Source: Tannerella sp.
GTDB taxonomy: Bacteria > Bacteroidota > Bacteroidia > Bacteroidales > Tannerellaceae
DNA length: 12,634 nucleotides
Assembly: GCA_031283785.1 (NCBI GenBank)
Contig: JAITBC010000432.1
Coordinates: 1-12,634, forward strand
Reading direction: 5' to 3'
The position numbers and the translations under genes were made by a program. How positions within the stretch are numbered: the stretch's first letter is position 1; each line of letters opens with the position of its first letter. Shown here piece after piece: positions 1 through 6,444 of the stretch. Below the pieces are notes generated by a model. That model was not told the origin of the DNA and did not search any database. It worked only from the letters and a program-made list of their open reading frames with translations.

Positions 1-381
1 GAATGGAATATCTACGGTGCACAAAACCCGCTCCGACCGATAACTCTTGTACTCGCTAAAGAAAGAACGCTCGACAGTGTCAGAGAAGCGCTTTTCGACA
101 GACGAACCATCGGCTGGGCAGCAGGTATGCTTTGGGGACGTGACCCGTGGCTTCCGGCTTTGTTCAACGCATCGGTAAGCATCCGGAGCATTACGCCCGG
201 AACGCTCGAACTGACTAATAACAGTTCGTTACCCATTTCCGTAACGCTTGGAGGCGTTATATTCGACCTCCAAAAAGATGTTAAAAGACAGGTTTATCGC
301 GCCGCAAACGTTAAAACATTGACGGTAGCCAACTGGATGATTGGCATGAATAAACCTCTCGAAATACCTGTTAATGTATAA
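1..381 (+). CDS. C-terminal part of a PHP-domain (Sb-PDE-like) phosphodiesterase, truncated by window edge
   Basis: The reading frame is open from base 1 to the TAA at 379-381, leaving 126 residues of a larger protein. The segment RPITLVLAKERTLDSVREAL followed by FDRRTIGWAAGMLWGRD resembles the end of the PHP-type metal-dependent phosphodiesterase domain seen in many Bacteroidales, where a ...FAKERT..S..EALF..RT... block precedes the end of the catalytic fold. This is recognition from memory of the family, not an alignment. The last ~65 residues (LELTNNSSLPISVTLGG onward) are short beta-strand-like stretches, consistent with a small C-terminal beta-sandwich. The metal-binding histidines would lie upstream of the window, so activity cannot be judged. 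It could also be another secreted metallohydrolase. It is probably a single gene, since an imperfect terminator and a long gap follow it. Confidence 0.55.
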   Translation, partial: EWNIYGAQNPLRPITLVLAKERTLDSVREALFDRRTIGWAAGMLWGRDPWLPALFNASVSIRSITPGTLELTNNSSLPISVTLGGVIFDLQKDVKRQVYRAANVKTLTVANWMIGMNKPLEIPVNV

Positions 382-448
382 AGTGGTAAAACAGCCATGT
401 TTAATAAGTTATAGGTCGTAACTCGAAAGAGGCATCGACACATTAATT

Positions 449-490
449 GAAAGAGATGTCCGGCAAATTTGTTCGGTACCTCTTTTTCTT
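449..490 (+). terminator. Imperfect hairpin with T-rich tail after the PHP gene
   Basis: An imperfect stem can be drawn between AAAGAG..GT.CCG (about 450-462) and CGG.AC.CTCTTT (about 474-485). The loop holds the palindrome CAAATTTG, and the run CTCTTTTTCTTT follows. This fits a weak intrinsic terminator 70-110 bases after the stop codon at 381. The stem has bulges, so confidence is modest. Confidence 0.35.
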
Positions 491-495
491 TATCC

Positions 496-524
496 GGACA
501 AAATTTTGACGGAGAGTTTTGTCC
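496..524. repeat. Short inverted repeat in the 382-895 gap
   Basis: GGACAAAA (496-503) is repeated inverted as TTTTGTCC (517-524) with a 13-base spacer. The left arm also lies within the palindrome CAAAATTTTG (499-508). No T-run follows on either strand, so it is not an obvious terminator. The rest of the gap from 525 to about 813 is AT-rich and shows no gene, RNA or repeat that I can support. Confidence 0.35.
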
Positions 525-813
525 CGACAGAGATGTTGATACACACTGTAACTTAATTACCTGAATTTTTGGATAAGCAAACCCGTTTTTCACCTTATTT
601 TAATAACAAAACAACTTTATATTGAGATATGAAATATGAATGGTGAGCGATGAGTGTGGGGTGAACTGACAAAACTCAGGTTATTACAAAAAAAATCTTA
701 CTGCGTAGTCCTGCCTTTGACTGTGGTAACCACATCTCTCTGCTATTGTTTGTGTATGCCTTCCGGTTAGCGCTATCTTTTCTCTGTAAAAAAACGTTTT
801 TCATCCGCACGCG

Positions 814-845
814 CTTGGAGATTGTACGATTTTCGTTTAATTTTG
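814..845 (+). promoter_or_regulatory. Bacteroidetes-type promoter for the class II aldolase gene
   Basis: TAATTTTG at 838-845 matches the -7 consensus TAnnTTTG. CTTG at 814-817 lies 20 bases upstream, the right distance for the TTTG-type -33 element (one mismatch). A transcript would start near 852, giving a leader of about 44 bases before the ATG at 896. The promoter sits inside the upstream TTG-started frame extension, which argues against that extension being translated. Confidence 0.6.
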
Positions 846-895
846 CATCCGGAAAAACGATTGTCAGGTTCAAAAATTCTTATCAATATATAACG

Positions 896-2197
896 ATGAA
901 ACTATTAGACACGCAGTTAATGCATCCGGCCGATCAGATTATAGTCGTAATCAGCCGTATTTACAACAGTGGTCTTACGACTACTTCAGGAGGGAATATC
1001 TCTATCAAGGATGATAATGGGGATATATGGATTACGCCGGCAGGCATAGATAAAGGTTCGCTTACGAGGAAAGATATTGTTTGTGTGAAAGCGGACGGAA
1101 CGGTCGCGGGACAGCATCGTCCTTCATCGGAATATCCGTTCCACAAGGCAATATATGAGATTCGTCCGCACATGTCGGCGGTCGTTCATGCGCATCCGCC
1201 GGCTTTAGTCGCATTCAGCATAACGCATCAGATACCTAATACGAATATCATTCCGCAGGCGAAAAGTATATGCGGGACGATTGGATTTGCGCCGTATGAC
1301 GTTCCCGGAAGTAAAGATCTTGGGAAAAAGATTGCGGAGGAGTTTAAGAAACATTCCGAGTATAAAGCTGTTATTATGGAAAATCATGGAGTGGTTCTCT
1401 GTGGAGAGGATATGAAAGATGCTTATCAGAGGTTTGAGACGCTTGAATTTTGTGCACGTACGGTTATTAATGCCCGGATATTAGGTAAACCGAATTATCT
1501 TACGGACGAACAGATCGAGCAACATGACAAAGCGTTGCCGACTAATTTCCCCTATTTTATGAATGTGGCGTATCCGTCGGATGAACGCGATATACGCGAT
1601 CAGATCATGAAAATTATTCACCGGGCATGTGATCAGGGGTTGATGATCAGTTCTTACGGGACGGTGTCCGTACGTTGGAGGGGTAATGATTTTCTTATTA
1701 CGCCTCCGGGTATACCGCGTTGGGACATGGAACATGAAAATATCGTTCAGGTGAAAGACGGTAAGGTGGAAGCCGGTAAGATACCGAGCCGTTCGGTGGC
1801 GCTGCATCAGGAAATATATCAGTGCAATCCTAAAATAAATTCCATCATCCTGACGCAGCCGCCGAATATTATGGGCTTCTGCACGTCAGGCGTTAAGTTT
1901 AACGTGCGTACAATTCCCGAAAGCTGGATTTTCCTGAAAGACGTCCCAAGCGTGCCGTTCGGTGTCCAGTATGAAGACAATAAGCGGATTGCGGAGCTGG
2001 TGAAGACGTATCCCGCCATATTGCTGTCGAACGATTCGATCGTCGTTACGGGCGACGGATTGCTGAATACGTTCGACCGCCTGGAAGTAGCCGAGTTCAG
2101 CGCCAAATCGTTGATTATGGGAATGAGCATCGGCAAACTGCAACCGATATCGGACGAAGAAGTGGAAGCCTTACGCATCGCATTCCGTGTAGAGTAG
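896..2197 (+). CDS. Tandem class II aldolase/adducin protein with a degenerate second domain
   Basis: The 433-residue protein has two class II aldolase/adducin folds, at about 8-205 and 228-415. Domain 1 keeps the expected features of fuculose-1-phosphate aldolase-type enzymes: SGGN at 31-34, Glu79 in SSEYPFH, the zinc ligands His98 and His100 in HAHP, and His164 in ENHG. It could therefore bind a divalent metal and cleave or epimerise a sugar phosphate; the substrate is unknown. Domain 2 has lost every ligand: Ser300 replaces Glu79, Thr320-Gln321-Pro replaces the HAHP histidines, and Asp380 replaces His164. It is probably structural or regulatory. The ATG at 896 was chosen because an in-frame TTG at 746 would put the promoter inside the gene and add 50 residues with no family resemblance. 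The gene stands alone and converges on gldH. A run of nine G starts at the last base of the TAG stop. Confidence 0.85.
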   Translation: MKLLDTQLMHPADQIIVVISRIYNSGLTTTSGGNISIKDDNGDIWITPAGIDKGSLTRKDIVCVKADGTVAGQHRPSSEYPFHKAIYEIRPHMSAVVHAHPPALVAFSITHQIPNTNIIPQAKSICGTIGFAPYDVPGSKDLGKKIAEEFKKHSEYKAVIMENHGVVLCGEDMKDAYQRFETLEFCARTVINARILGKPNYLTDEQIEQHDKALPTNFPYFMNVAYPSDERDIRDQIMKIIHRACDQGLMISSYGTVSVRWRGNDFLITPPGIPRWDMEHENIVQVKDGKVEAGKIPSRSVALHQEIYQCNPKINSIILTQPPNIMGFCTSGVKFNVRTIPESWIFLKDVPSVPFGVQYEDNKRIAELVKTYPAILLSNDSIVVTGDGLLNTFDRLEVAEFSAKSLIMGMSIGKLQPISDEEVEALRIAFRVE

Positions 2198-2279
2198 GGG
2201 GGGGGCTGGGAGCATTTCTTGAACTGTTGCCGGGCTTCAGTTGCAGGCGGCTTGCGAAGTGACGGCGCACAGGGAGATG

Positions 2280-2756
2280 TTATTTCGCTTTTTCGACGAA
2301 CAGTCCGAGGTCTTCGATTCCTTTCAGGTTATCGTCCCTCATGCCGTGGCGTATGCCGATTGTATATTTCCCGGTATCGGGGAAGATATAATGATTACGG
2401 AGCCGGAACCGGCTTTGGAAGAGCGTAATGCCGTTGCCGTTCCATTTCCCGAAATCATCGGCAAGCATACATTCTATCGTATCTTTTAACGAAGCGCCGT
2501 TCGGTTGCAATTCTTCGCATAGCAACCATAAGTTTTGATAAGCGTACATGTCGTTGTTGCGTACCTGCAACAGGATGTTGTAGGGTATGGAATGGTCTTT
2601 TATTTCAAATTCAAAATAATATTCCGATTGTTTGTCCCACACTTTGCTGCGTATGGGCATGAATTTGTTATAGACGGTATCGTTGTCGCATGAAACACAA
2701 AGACATGAAGCCGCAATAACGATGTTTAATATGTTGTTCGACGAAAATATTTTCAT
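2280..2756 (-). CDS. gldH: GldH-family lipoprotein
   Basis: From the ATG at 2756 the product is 158 residues. It has a lipoprotein signal: MKIFSS, a hydrophobic stretch to about residue 17, then cysteines at 18, 20 and 23. Cys23 (CVSC followed by DND) or Cys18 (AASC) could be the lipidated residue; Cys23 fits the usual GldH layout better. The mature part carries patterns typical of GldH: HSIPYNILLQVRNN, YAYQNLWLL, and a C-terminal GIEDLGLFVEK. GldH is part of the gliding/type IX secretion gene set in Flavobacteria, but homologues occur widely in non-gliding Bacteroidales, where the role is unclear. An in-frame ATG at 2798 would add 14 polar residues before the signal peptide, so it was rejected. 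The gene is third in the spt-ricT-gldH order, 104 bases after ricT. No clear terminator follows it. Confidence 0.8.
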   Translation of the reverse strand: MKIFSSNNILNIVIAASCLCVSCDNDTVYNKFMPIRSKVWDKQSEYYFEFEIKDHSIPYNILLQVRNNDMYAYQNLWLLCEELQPNGASLKDTIECMLADDFGKWNGNGITLFQSRFRLRNHYIFPDTGKYTIGIRHGMRDDNLKGIEDLGLFVEKAK

Positions 2757-2814
2757 TTGTATTTGCTTTTTTATACCGTCATTCTCGCTTATGGACATTA
2801 CATGTTTTCAATTC

Positions 2815-2840
2815 AACAGGCAACACGTTCCTGTTTTTTA
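2815..2840 (+). terminator. Possible plus-strand terminator in the ricT-gldH spacer
   Basis: AACAGG (2815-2820) pairs with CCTGTT (2830-2835) across a 9-base loop, and the T-run extends to 2839. It points along the plus strand, so it would stop transcripts reading antisense through gldH from the aldolase gene, which has no hairpin of its own. The stem is only 6 bp, so this is tentative. Confidence 0.3.
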
Positions 2841-2860
2841 TTGTTGTTATGCGGGTTCAT

Positions 2861-3982
2861 TCACATTGTGGGCTTTGTCTTTTTTGTTGCCGGGAGCGTT
2901 TTTTTCTTTTTCTTTTTCTTTTTCACTTTATCAAAACGTGAAATGCTGTCTCCTAAAATATCATTTGATTCGCGCTTGTCTTCTGTGACCTCCGAATCGT
3001 TCAGCAAAGAGAACGGTCTCTTGCCGTTTTTATTCATTTGTATGATGTCAAAAGCCCGCTGTGAGGATATCGTTACAAGGTTTACAGGCATATTTTTGTC
3101 GGTGGAATAAGTAATTTCTTTCCTCAGGATATCTGTTTTGAAGTGGTAATAAGTATTATCCGCCGTGAGAAGTTCTATTTTACGCGAAGGATGCTGTTTG
3201 CGTCCCTCGACGTAAGCGTCGACTTCATAATTAAGGCAGCATTTGAGTTTTGCACATTGACCGGCAAGTTTTTGGGGATTCATCGACAGATCCTGATAAC
3301 GTGCGGCATCGGTGGCTACCGATATAAAACTGCTCATCCATGCCGAACAGCATAGTTCGCGTCCACACGGGCCTATTCCGCCGATTCTGCCGGCTTCCTG
3401 ACGCGCGCCTATTTGTTTCATTTCGATGCGAACATGAAATGTTTCGGCCAAAATCTTTATCAACTGGCGAAAGTCAACCCGTTCGTCGGCTATGTAGTAA
3501 AATATAGCTTTATTACCGTCGCTCTGATATTCCACATCACCGATCTTCATATTGAGGCCGAGGTCTATTGCTATCTGGCGTGAACGAATCATCGTTTCGT
3601 GTTCGTGACTTTTCGCTTCTTCATATTTGTCAATATCCGATTGCCGGGCAAAACGGTACACTACTTTCGGTTCTTCATCGAAACGGTACCTGTTTTTTTG
3701 CATCTGCATTGAGACAAGTTTCCCTGTCAGCATCACCGTCCCGATGTCGTGTCCCGGAGAGGATTCTACGGCTACAATATCACCTTTTTTCAGCGGTAAA
3801 TGATCCTTATTGAGAAAATATCCTTTGCGGGTGTTCTTAAATTGAACTTCCACAAAATCGGTAGCTGTCTGCGCTTCGTTGATATCGCATAACCAATCGT
3901 AATTATTGAGCTTGTTTCTTGCCCGGGAACAGCCTTTGACGCTCAATCCGCAGCAACAACCTTTACCATGAATAAATTTCAT
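2861..3982 (-). CDS. ricT: PSP1/RicT (YaaT)-family protein with lysine-rich tail
   Basis: The 373-residue protein matches the PSP1/RicT family. The N-terminus has a cysteine cluster CCCGLSVKGC (Cys9, 10, 11, 18). The conserved core contains RIGGIGPCGRELCC (Cys206, 211, 212) and AGQCAKLKCCLNYE (Cys243, 248, 249). In Bacillus, RicT works with RicA and RicF in an iron-sulfur-carrying complex that influences RNase Y-dependent RNA processing. Whether the Bacteroidales protein does the same is not known, and no ricA or ricF is in the window. The region from about 330 on is acidic and probably disordered. It ends in a run of eight consecutive lysines (354-361) and further lysine pairs, encoded by AAAAAG repeats. 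It lies 15 bases after spt on the same strand and 104 bases before gldH, so co-transcription is likely. Confidence 0.85.
   Translation of the reverse strand: MKFIHGKGCCCGLSVKGCSRARNKLNNYDWLCDINEAQTATDFVEVQFKNTRKGYFLNKDHLPLKKGDIVAVESSPGHDIGTVMLTGKLVSMQMQKNRYRFDEEPKVVYRFARQSDIDKYEEAKSHEHETMIRSRQIAIDLGLNMKIGDVEYQSDGNKAIFYYIADERVDFRQLIKILAETFHVRIEMKQIGARQEAGRIGGIGPCGRELCCSAWMSSFISVATDAARYQDLSMNPQKLAGQCAKLKCCLNYEVDAYVEGRKQHPSRKIELLTADNTYYHFKTDILRKEITYSTDKNMPVNLVTISSQRAFDIIQMNKNGKRPFSLLNDSEVTEDKRESNDILGDSISRFDKVKKKKKKKKTLPATKKTKPTM
2888..2927 (-). repeat. AAAAAG hexamer repeat encoding the RicT lysine run
   Basis: On the minus strand three AAAAAG units, preceded by GTG and followed by AAAAAA, encode Lys353-361 of RicT. 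Each unit is six bases, so gain or loss of whole units keeps frame and only changes lysine number. Slippage within the longer A-run would shift the frame very close to the C-terminus. Confidence 0.7.
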
Positions 3983-3997
3983 ATTTTTCAGTTACGG

Positions 3998-5182
3998 TTA
4001 AATCAGATTATGCTTTTTGAAAATCTTCCGGATAGCTTCCAGCGCATAGTCCAATTGTTCTTTTTTATGGGTTGCCATTAACGAAAAACGTATCAGTGTA
4101 TCATGTGAAGCAACGGCCGGTGAAAGAACCGGGTTGACAAATATTCCTGCATCAAACAGTTCCTTTACGATAAGGAATGTCAGGTCGTTATCGCGTATGA
4201 ATAACGGGATGATCGGGGTGGCAGTGTTCCCGATCTCGCAACCCATCTGCCGGAATCCGTCCAGTGCATAGTTTGTGAGATACCATAAATGTTCGAATCG
4301 TTCGGGTTCGCTCAGCATGATGTCTAATGAAGCATTTGCAGCAGCAATTGATGCGGGCGTGCAACTTGCGCTGAAAATATATGTACGTGAATGGTGTCGC
4401 AGGAAGTTGATCGTGTCTGCATCGGAGGCAATGAATCCTCCGAGAGCTGCGAATGATTTGCTGAATGTCCCCATTATCAGGTCTATGTCTTTTGCGACGC
4501 CGAAATGGTCGCATGTGCCGCGTCCCTGCTTACCGAAAACTCCTATACCGTGCGCTTCGTCGACCATCACGTTTGCATTGTATTTTTTTGCAAGACGTAC
4601 GATTTCGGGCAGGTCGGCAATATCGCCTTCCATGCTGAAAACACCGTCGGCAACGATGAGCTTTATCTTGTTCGGGTCGCATTTCATAAGCTGCTTTTCC
4701 AGCGATTCCATATCGTTGTGCCGGTATTTCAACTTGTTCGAAAACGAAAGACGCAGACCTTCTATGATAGATGCATGATCGAGTTCATCCCATATTATGT
4801 AGTCTTCGCGACCGGTGATACATGCTATGACGCCTGCGTTAACCTGAAAACCTGTTGAAAAAGTGATAGCGTCGTCTTTCCCGACAAATTCCGCTAATCG
4901 TTTTTCTAATTTTACGTGTATATCCAATGTCCCGTTCAGAAAACGTGAACCGGCGCACCCTGTTCCATATTTCTTAATGGCTTCTATCGAGGCTTCCTTT
5001 ACTTTAGGGTGGTTTGTCAAACCTAAATATGCGTTCGAACCGAACATCAACACTTTCTTACCGTTGATGACAACTTCTATATCCTGATCGCTTTCTATTT
5101 CACGGAAATAAGGATATATTCCGGCCGCTTTCGCTTTCTGGGGAGCATCGTATTTTGCAAGTTTTTCTCTTAATAAGTTCAT
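3998..5182 (-). CDS. spt: Serine palmitoyltransferase (alpha-oxoamine synthase family)
   Basis: The 394-residue protein is a full-length PLP-dependent alpha-oxoamine synthase. It condenses L-serine with a long-chain acyl-CoA to give 3-ketosphinganine, the first step of sphingolipid synthesis. Visible active-site features are His136 in DELDHAS (stacks on PLP), Asp208 and His211 in DEAHG, and the Schiff-base lysine Lys242 in GTFSKSFAALGG. FGSNAYLGL (47-55) and GTGCAGSRFLNGT (73-85) are typical of the family. AKAAGIYPYFREIES near the N-terminus is characteristic of Bacteroidetes SPT rather than of KBL or 8-amino-7-oxononanoate synthase (BioF), the main alternatives; there are no biotin or threonine-catabolism genes nearby. 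It is the first gene of spt-ricT-gldH and is transcribed away from a lipid kinase-like gene, which supports a sphingolipid role. Confidence 0.88.
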   Translation of the reverse strand: MNLLREKLAKYDAPQKAKAAGIYPYFREIESDQDIEVVINGKKVLMFGSNAYLGLTNHPKVKEASIEAIKKYGTGCAGSRFLNGTLDIHVKLEKRLAEFVGKDDAITFSTGFQVNAGVIACITGREDYIIWDELDHASIIEGLRLSFSNKLKYRHNDMESLEKQLMKCDPNKIKLIVADGVFSMEGDIADLPEIVRLAKKYNANVMVDEAHGIGVFGKQGRGTCDHFGVAKDIDLIMGTFSKSFAALGGFIASDADTINFLRHHSRTYIFSASCTPASIAAANASLDIMLSEPERFEHLWYLTNYALDGFRQMGCEIGNTATPIIPLFIRDNDLTFLIVKELFDAGIFVNPVLSPAVASHDTLIRFSLMATHKKEQLDYALEAIRKIFKKHNLI

Positions 5183-5235
5183 ATTCAGTTTGGAATTATA
5201 TTATAATATTCATATGTAGAGCCGTAAAGTCTGTG

Positions 5236-5243
5236 CAAAAATA
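5236..5243 (-). promoter_or_regulatory. -7 element for the spt operon
   Basis: On the minus strand TATTTTTG matches TAnnTTTG. A start near 5230 would give a leader of just under 50 bases before the ATG at 5182. No TTTG-like -33 element is visible at the right distance. Confidence 0.45.
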
Positions 5244-5284
5244 ATAAAAAGAAGTGATATCCGTATAATTTAGCAACAAAATTG

Positions 5285-5292
5285 TAATTTTG
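5285..5292 (+). promoter_or_regulatory. -7 element for the lipid kinase-like gene
   Basis: TAATTTTG matches TAnnTTTG. It ends only 17 bases before the ATG at 5310, so the transcript leader would be about 10 bases. No -33 match is seen. The element lies about 40 bases from the minus-strand spt -7 element, so the two divergent promoters share one small intergenic region. Confidence 0.5.
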
Positions 5293-5309
5293 CCGCTAAA
5301 TTATTGCAG

Positions 5310-6308
5310 ATGAAAAGAGAATTGAAGAAGATATACGCTATTGTTAATCCGGTTTCAGGTACCGGGACGAAAGATAAGATACCGGATATGATAACGTCGT
5401 GTTGCCTCGAACGGGGTGTATCGGTGGATATCGGATATACCGGATATGTCGGCCATGCAAAAGAACTCGCCTTGAAAGCAATAAAAAGCGGGGCAGATTG
5501 TGTGATAGCCGTAGGAGGGGACGGGACTGTAAACGAAGTCGCTCAAAATCTGCTTTATACGGACGTTGTACTGGGTGTAATACCGAAGGGCTCCGGTAAT
5601 GGTCTTGCGCGTGACCTTAATATACCGATGGATTCGAAGAGCGCCATTGATATTATTTTATCGGGGCATACCTCGAAAATCGATGCCTGTAAAGCGAACG
5701 AGAGAGTATTTTTCTGTACATGCGGAGTTGGTTTTGATGCAATAATAAGCAAAGAGTTTGCAAAGGAGAAACACCGGGGCTCGTTGACTTATCTGAAAGA
5801 TATTGTCGGAAGTTATCTCAAATACAAACCTGAAATATATGAGTTGAATATTGATAATCGCACAATCAAAGAAAAAGCGTTTCTTATAACATGTGCAAAT
5901 GCTTCCCAGTACGGCAATAATGCTTTTATTGCCCCAAATGCGGATATCAATGACGGCGAGATAGACGTAACGATATTGTCGCCGTTTAATAAGTTTGATA
6001 TAGCTTCCCTGGCGCTGCAGTTGTTTACGAAAACAATCGACAAGCACAGTAAAATAAAAACATTTCGAGCAAAAGAGGCACATATCGTGCGTCGGAAAGC
6101 AGGCATCATGCATGTTGACGGTGAGCCGGTTATGGAAATGGAAGAAATTAATATCTCCGTGATAAATTCGGCGATTAATGTTTTCACCCCTGAGAACATT
6201 TCATTTGCGGAAGGCGTACAGCGGCGTTTAAATGAAGTCTTCCGTTTCTTTGAAGACAGGTTGCCTGCTCTTTCGAATCTTACCGGTCTTACGGGTAAAA
6301 ATCCTTAA
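5310..6308 (+). CDS. Diacylglycerol/sphingosine kinase-like lipid kinase
   Basis: The 332-residue protein belongs to the DAGK catalytic-domain (YegS/BmrU/LCB5) lipid kinase family. Motifs in order are NPVSG (13-17), the nucleotide-binding GGDGT (69-73) followed by NE, PKGSGNGLARDL (92-103), GVGFDA (139-144), APNADINDG (208-216) and DGEP (270-273). All catalytic motifs are intact and the length is typical. Such enzymes phosphorylate lipid hydroxyls: diacylglycerol, phosphatidylglycerol, or sphingoid bases. A Porphyromonas gingivalis member has been reported to phosphorylate dihydrosphingosine. The divergent spt next door makes a sphingoid base or ceramide a reasonable substrate guess, but the sequence does not decide it. 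The C-terminal ~35 residues are amphipathic and may touch the membrane. The ATG at 5310 is preferred over an in-frame TTG two codons upstream. The stop lies inside a terminator hairpin for the opposite strand. Confidence 0.85.
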   Translation: MKRELKKIYAIVNPVSGTGTKDKIPDMITSCCLERGVSVDIGYTGYVGHAKELALKAIKSGADCVIAVGGDGTVNEVAQNLLYTDVVLGVIPKGSGNGLARDLNIPMDSKSAIDIILSGHTSKIDACKANERVFFCTCGVGFDAIISKEFAKEKHRGSLTYLKDIVGSYLKYKPEIYELNIDNRTIKEKAFLITCANASQYGNNAFIAPNADINDGEIDVTILSPFNKFDIASLALQLFTKTIDKHSKIKTFRAKEAHIVRRKAGIMHVDGEPVMEMEEINISVINSAINVFTPENISFAEGVQRRLNEVFRFFEDRLPALSNLTGLTGKNP

Positions 6309-6334
6309 CCGGTCGGGGCGGATCGGTTAAGGAT
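6296..6334 (-). terminator. Intrinsic terminator for the GH106-like gene, overlapping the kinase stop codon
   Basis: ATCCTTAACCG (6301-6311) and CGGTTAAGGAT (6324-6334) form a perfect 11-bp stem with a 12-base loop. On the minus strand the stem runs directly into TTTTTA, so it terminates transcripts from the glycosidase, about 110 bases after its stop. The left arm includes the last codons and TAA of the lipid kinase (6306-6308). On the plus strand no T-run follows. Confidence 0.7.
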
Positions 6335-6375
6335 CGGGTCGGTGAAACGTGCGGGCTGCCTCCTGCCGGGAAAAG

Positions 6376-6433
6376 TTGATTTTCGCTGTCGCAGGCTTTC
6401 GGTTTTGCTGTTGATTCTCGCTGTCGCTGTCGC
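6376..6433. repeat. Imperfect direct repeat in the convergent spacer
   Basis: TTGATTTTCGCTGTCGC (6376-6392) recurs at 6411-6427 as TTGATTCTCGCTGTCGC, followed by a further TGTCGC. The period is 35 bases. The block lies between the terminator and the glycosidase stop codon; no function is evident. Confidence 0.5.
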
Positions 6434-6444
6434 TTCGTTGAGAA

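Noticed and set aside
496..524. Riboswitch or terminator at the GGACAAAA dyad
   Set aside because: There is no T-run and no conserved riboswitch core that I can identify; it is listed only as a repeat.
294..593. Minus-strand frame of 99 residues in the first gap
   Set aside because: It overlaps the end of the PHP gene, has low-complexity unrelated sequence and no promoter; it is treated as chance.
676..873. Minus-strand frame of 65 residues
   Set aside because: It overlaps the aldolase promoter, has no recognisable features and its composition looks like random AT-rich DNA.
746..895. N-terminal extension of the aldolase from a TTG at 746
   Set aside because: The consensus promoter at 814-845 lies inside it and the 50 residues show no family resemblance; the ATG at 896 gives the normal start.
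2757..2798. Earlier GldH start at 2798
   Set aside because: It would place 14 polar residues before a good lipoprotein signal peptide.
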